From Sphingopyxis sp. (GTDB lineage: Bacteria; Pseudomonadota; Alphaproteobacteria; Sphingomonadales; Sphingomonadaceae): a stretch of DNA of 64,000 bases. The stretch covers positions 138,206 to 202,205 of the forward strand of contig NVXM01000001.1 of assembly GCA_002733865.1 (NCBI GenBank), read 5' to 3'. The translations under genes and the position numbers were made by a program. Shown piece after piece: positions 60,842 through 64,000 of this stretch (positions within the stretch are counted from its first letter, which is position 1; each line of letters opens with the position of its first letter). The notes below the pieces were generated by a model, which ran no database searches, was not told where the DNA came from, and saw nothing but the letters and a program-made list of their open reading frames with translations.

Positions 60842-61852
60842 ATGAACAGATTACTCTCCATCGCATCGCTCACCGCGCTGATCATCGCAGCCCCCGCACT
60901 CGCCCAGGAAACTGGAAAGCCCGAATATCCCAGCCCCAATGCGATCGTCGAACAGGCCGCGCCAGAGGATTGGATCGCGATCGCGCCCAGCGACCTGCTG
61001 GTCATGGATCTCGCCGCCGACACAGAAGGCAACGCCCGCCGCGTGGTCATCCAGCTGATGCCCGCGCCTTTCTCGCAAGGCTGGATCCGCAATATTCGCA
61101 AGCTCGCCGCAGCGCACTGGTGGGACGGTACCAGCATCAACAGGATGCAGGACAATTATGTCGTGCAATGGGGTGATGCGACTGAGAAGAAGGCGTTGCC
61201 GGACGGGTTGGAGACGGTGCCGGAGAGTGAATATCAGAAAGAGGCCAGCCCGTCGATTAGAGAGATATTCCTTAAACGGGCCAAGGAGTTGACTGAAGCT
61301 CCTACAGAAAAAAACGGCTTCGCGGTCTGGGCACAGTTCATGCGTTCCACAATACAAAGTGACCCTTATGCCAGTGGCACCGCACATTTTCTCGGCTGGC
61401 CAATTGCTGTTAGCAATAAGAGATCAACTTCATGGCCCGTCCACTGCTACGGCGCAGTCGGCGCTGGCCGCAACTACTCCCCCGATACCGGCAGCGGCGC
61501 CGAACTCTACACCGTGATCGGTCATGCGCCACGCCATCTCGACCGCAATATTGCCGTGGTCGGGCGCGTTATCGAGGGAATCGAATATCTCTCCAGCCTG
61601 CCCCGCGGCAAGGGGCAGCTGGGCTTCTATGAGGATGAGAGCAAGCGCGTCCCGATCAGCTCGATCCGGCTGGCCAGCGAACTGCCGACAGCCGACCAGC
61701 CGCGCTTCGAATATCTCTCCACCGAAGGCGAAACCTTCGCCAAATATGCCGATGCCCGCGCCAATCGCCGCGATCCGTTTTTTATCGTGCCGGCTGGCGG
61801 CGCGGATATTTGCAATATTCCGGTACCGGTGCGGCGAGTGAGCGGGGAGTGA
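60842..61852 (+). CDS. Periplasmic cyclophilin-type peptidylprolyl isomerase, paralogue 1
   Basis: 336 residues with a signal peptide (cleavage near APALA-QE). A cyclophilin domain is recognisable from VVIQLMPAPFSQGWIRNIRKL, HWWDGTSINRMQDNYVVQWGD and FGVVGRVIEG-like NIAVVGRVIEGIEYL, with a long insertion between. The start at 60842 puts the signal peptide at the N-terminus. The paralogue at 62287 has the same plan. Confidence 0.85.
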   Translation: MNRLLSIASLTALIIAAPALAQETGKPEYPSPNAIVEQAAPEDWIAIAPSDLLVMDLAADTEGNARRVVIQLMPAPFSQGWIRNIRKLAAAHWWDGTSINRMQDNYVVQWGDATEKKALPDGLETVPESEYQKEASPSIREIFLKRAKELTEAPTEKNGFAVWAQFMRSTIQSDPYASGTAHFLGWPIAVSNKRSTSWPVHCYGAVGAGRNYSPDTGSGAELYTVIGHAPRHLDRNIAVVGRVIEGIEYLSSLPRGKGQLGFYEDESKRVPISSIRLASELPTADQPRFEYLSTEGETFAKYADARANRRDPFFIVPAGGADICNIPVPVRRVSGE

Positions 61853-61865
61853 ATTTCCCCTTCTT

Positions 61866-61962
61866 GTGCCCCGCTGTAGAGCGGGGTCCAGAATAGTCCT
61901 GAAACCGCGTCTAAAAACCCGCCGGCGGGACTCGACTGGACCCCGCCCTCCGGCGGGGCACA
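61866..61962. repeat. Paired-hairpin repeat, family A copy 3
   Basis: Left hairpin CCCCGCT-gtag-AGCGGGG, TCCAGAA, a longer middle, CTGGA, right hairpin CCCCGCC-ctcc-GGCGGGG. Both stems are 7 bp with tetraloops. Confidence 0.85.
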
Positions 61963-62110
61963 ATTTCTGCTTTCCTACAGCGGGTCGTTTGGATTATTCT
62001 CGTCTGATGTCCCAATCCCTTTCCTCATCGACCGACCGGCGGTTTTCAGCAGCTCCCGGACAGGAAGATTTTCTCGCAATTGGGGGGCTGACCCGTGTGA
62101 CCCAAAGCTT

Positions 62111-62206
62111 GTTCCCCGCCGCAGGGCGGGGCCCAGAACGGTCCCGCTATTGCCTTTTGAACCGCACCGAGAGGACTCGCCTGGACCCCGGCCTTCGCCG
62201 GGGCAG
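62111..62206. repeat. Paired-hairpin repeat, family A copy 4
   Basis: Left hairpin CCCCGCC-gcag-GGCGGGG, CCAGAAC, a longer middle, CTGGA, right hairpin CCCCGGC-cttc-GCCGGGG. Same plan as the copies that bracket the GIY-YIG gene. Confidence 0.85.
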
Positions 62207-62286
62207 AAAAAGGCCTCTGCAGGGCACGCAGCGATTCTTTTCAATAACCCTGTAAAGTTTGTTAAGATTACCCCGAAAGGAACAGC

Positions 62287-63276
62287 ATGAAAAACCGGTT
62301 TCGATCAGCGCATATCGCTTTTTTGGCCTTGGCCGCCGCCTGTTTTTCCCTGGCATCTCCAGCGCTGGCGCAGGAACAAGCACCGGCGCCAACGCCTTCA
62401 GAAGTCCTTGCCTCTGCCCCGCCTGAACACTGGCTGCCTATTCCGGTCAGCGACCTGCTGATCCTGACCTTGGCCGATGCCGCCGATGGCACAAAGCGCC
62501 AGGCAGTGATCCAGTTGCTTCCGGCCGGCCTCTCCGGCGGTCATGTCCGCAATGTCCGCGCACTCGCGCGCAATCGCTGGTGGGACGGCACGAAAATCTA
62601 TCGGGTGGCCAAGGATTTTGTCACTCAGTTCGGCGGCAATCCAGATGCCAAGGCACCGCCAAAGACGCTCGAGACGGTGCCGGAGAGCGAATATTATAAC
62701 GCTTCGCTGGGTGCGAAACGCGACACCGATATGGCGGCGCTCAAGGCGGCGGTCGAGTACAGCAACCAATATCAGGGCACGGTAATCCGTCCGCTGATGA
62801 AGATGATTTACGAAAATGGCGGCGCACAGACCGTCGGCTTTGGTGGCGGCTGGCCGATCGGCAGCAAGACCGTCGATGGAGAAATGAAATTTTACCCGCT
62901 CACCTGTCGCGGGTCGCTGTCGCCCGCTCATTATGATCCGCCGGACACGGGCAGCGGCACCGAAATGTCGATAATCACCGGCGAAGCGGCCCGCAGTCTG
63001 GATACAACCTTCGGCATGGTCGGCCGGGTAATCGACGGGCTGGAGCATTTGCAGAATCTGCCGCTCGGCACGGATTCGGGCGGTTTCTATGCCGACAAAT
63101 CACAGCATATCCCGATAGAGTCGATCCGCATGGCCAGCGAACTGCCGCTGGCCGAACAGCCAGCCTATGAATATCTCGCCAGCTACAGCCCGACGCTGCT
63201 CGAATATATCGAAGCCCACGGCGGTTATGGCAATATTTGTACCGTCCCAGTGCCGGTCCGGAAAGTTTCAAACTAG
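62287..63276 (+). CDS. Periplasmic cyclophilin-type peptidylprolyl isomerase, paralogue 2
   Basis: 329 residues with a signal peptide (SPALA-QE). Shared with paralogue 1: EHWLPIPVSDLLIL, RWWDGTKIYRVAKDFVTQFGG, ETVPESEYY, DTGSGTEM and a C-terminal ICTVPVPVR. An AAAGGAA site precedes the ATG. Probably arose by tandem duplication. Confidence 0.87.
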   Translation: MKNRFRSAHIAFLALAAACFSLASPALAQEQAPAPTPSEVLASAPPEHWLPIPVSDLLILTLADAADGTKRQAVIQLLPAGLSGGHVRNVRALARNRWWDGTKIYRVAKDFVTQFGGNPDAKAPPKTLETVPESEYYNASLGAKRDTDMAALKAAVEYSNQYQGTVIRPLMKMIYENGGAQTVGFGGGWPIGSKTVDGEMKFYPLTCRGSLSPAHYDPPDTGSGTEMSIITGEAARSLDTTFGMVGRVIDGLEHLQNLPLGTDSGGFYADKSQHIPIESIRMASELPLAEQPAYEYLASYSPTLLEYIEAHGGYGNICTVPVPVRKVSN

Positions 63277-63291
63277 TGTAATAATATTACA
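63277..63291. promoter_or_regulatory. Palindrome upstream of ald
   Basis: TGTAATAATATTACA, 7-bp arms around a central A, 71 bases before the ald start. Its place and symmetry suit a regulator operator (ald genes are often controlled by Lrp/AldR-type proteins); no regulator gene is in view. Confidence 0.35.
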
Positions 63292-63362
63292 ATGCATCTC
63301 GCGCCGACCGTCATTTGCTGGTAATGCAACGCCGATAGACTCATCAGAACAGGAGCCTCCCC

Positions 63363-64000
63363 ATGCGCGTCGGTACCCCCAGGGAAATCAAGAATCACGA
63401 ATATCGGGTCGGCCTGACCCCCGAATCGGTCCGCGAATTGATCGCGCATGGCCACGAAGTGCTGGTCGAATCCGGTGCTGGCCTCGGCATCGGCGCGGAG
63501 GATGCGGAATATGTTACCGCAGGAGCGACGATTGTCCCGACAGCAGCCGATATTTTCGAACAATGCGAAATGGTGGTCAAGGTGAAGGAACCGCAGGCGA
63601 TCGAGCGGGCGATGCTGCGCGAAGGCCAGATCCTGTTCACCTACCTGCACCTTGCCCCCGATCCGGAGCAGACCGAAGATCTGGTCGCATCCAAATCCAT
63701 CTGCATCGCCTATGAAACCGTAACCGGCACCGGTGGCCTGCCGCTGCTCAAGCCGATGAGCCAGGTAGCCGGGCGCATGTCGATCCAGGCCGGCGCAACC
63801 GCGCTTGAAAAGGCGCATGGCGGTCGCGGCATCCTGCTTGGCGGCGTCCCCGGCGTGGCCCCCGGCAAGGTCACCATCATCGGCGGCGGCGTGGTTGGCT
63901 TTAATGCGGCGCAAATGGCCTCCGGCCTCGGTGCGGATGTAACAATTCTGGATCGCAATCCAGACGTCCTCGAATCGGTTGGCACCCATTTCGAAACCCG
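63363..64000 (+). CDS. ald: Alanine dehydrogenase (5' part)
   Basis: The first 212 codons of a protein normally about 370 residues long; cut by the window edge. NAD-dependent interconversion of alanine and pyruvate. [20 protein letters not shown], substrate Lys in [17 protein letters not shown] and the NAD motif [15 protein letters not shown] are characteristic. An AGGAG site lies 7-8 bases before the ATG. Confidence 0.95.
   Translation, partial: MRVGTPREIKNHEYRVGLTPESVRELIAHGHEVLVESGAGLGIGAEDAEYVTAGATIVPTAADIFEQCEMVVKVKEPQAIERAMLREGQILFTYLHLAPDPEQTEDLVASKSICIAYETVTGTGGLPLLKPMSQVAGRMSIQAGATALEKAHGGRGILLGGVPGVAPGKVTIIGGGVVGFNAAQMASGLGADVTILDRNPDVLESVGTHFET

Larger units (their letters stand above)
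61853..62286. other. Intergenic region with two paired-hairpin repeats
   Basis: 434 bases between the two cyclophilin genes, containing family A copies 3 and 4. The part between them shows nothing else recognisable. A GAAAGGAA ribosome site precedes the second gene. Confidence 0.6.

Overview
The window looks like chromosomal DNA of an alphaproteobacterium, most likely a sphingomonad (Sphingopyxis, Sphingorhabdus or Parasphingorhabdus type). The case rests on the compact TCA block mdh-sucD-odhA-odhB-lpdA, a GapR (DUF2312) nucleoid protein, FlaF, CIRCE-controlled groESL, dxs and dapD of alphaproteobacterial type, and many paired-hairpin intergenic repeats of the kind common in sphingomonads. 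No species assignment is possible from this alone.

Layout. 0-2.5 kb: the end of an unknown small gene and groES-groEL with promoter, CIRCE operator and terminator. 2.5-6.2 kb: a six-gene bufferin-type copper-peptide operon (bufA-bufB-bufC-doxX-sigF-nrsF) with two exact copies of one ECF-type promoter motif, one upstream of bufA and one inside bufC ahead of doxX. 6.2-10.8 kb: SppA protease, a TRIC-family membrane protein, a PepSY protein and an amidase. 10.9-19.1 kb, minus strand: lpdA, odhB, odhA, a small GIY-YIG nuclease gene tightly bracketed by two paired-hairpin repeats, sucD and mdh. 19.4-21.5 kb: a coupled AttH/CrtC-like and phosphotransferase pair. 21.7-24.2 kb: sdhB-thioesterase-zapE. 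24.2-29.8 kb: a hydrolase, a threonine-synthase-like enzyme, an ATP-grasp ligase, a nucleotidyltransferase and a flippase. 29.8-33.2 kb: rplM-rpsI, ctaA, merC and a Zur-like regulator. 33.3-38.3 kb: dxs, a HAD nucleotidase, dapD and a carotenoid oxygenase. 38.4-41.7 kb: yebC-ruvC-ruvA-ruvB. 41.7-49.3 kb: a CPBP protease, YbjQ, a GNAT, gapR, DUF1244, pyk, rpmJ with a HAD gene that lacks a normal start codon, galE, a DUF4136 lipoprotein and an M14 carboxypeptidase.

49.3-60.6 kb differs in character. It is loosely packed and holds chemotaxis and flagellar leftovers: two intact chemoreceptors, each followed by a porin gene, a third receptor cut off and joined to a cut-off motA, an orphan flaF, and a response regulator whose DNA-binding domain is broken. 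On the right it ends at tRNA-Ser(GGA), and on the left at a 17/18 match to the 3' end of that tRNA, the arrangement expected of a tRNA-integrated island now decaying. 60.8-64 kb: two cyclophilin paralogues separated by two paired-hairpin repeats, then the start of ald.

The most noteworthy points are the complete bufferin operon with its duplicated promoter motif, the tRNA-bounded flagellar remnant island with chemoreceptor-porin pairs, the GIY-YIG gene enclosed by REPIN-like repeats, and a HAD gene that seems to start at AUC.
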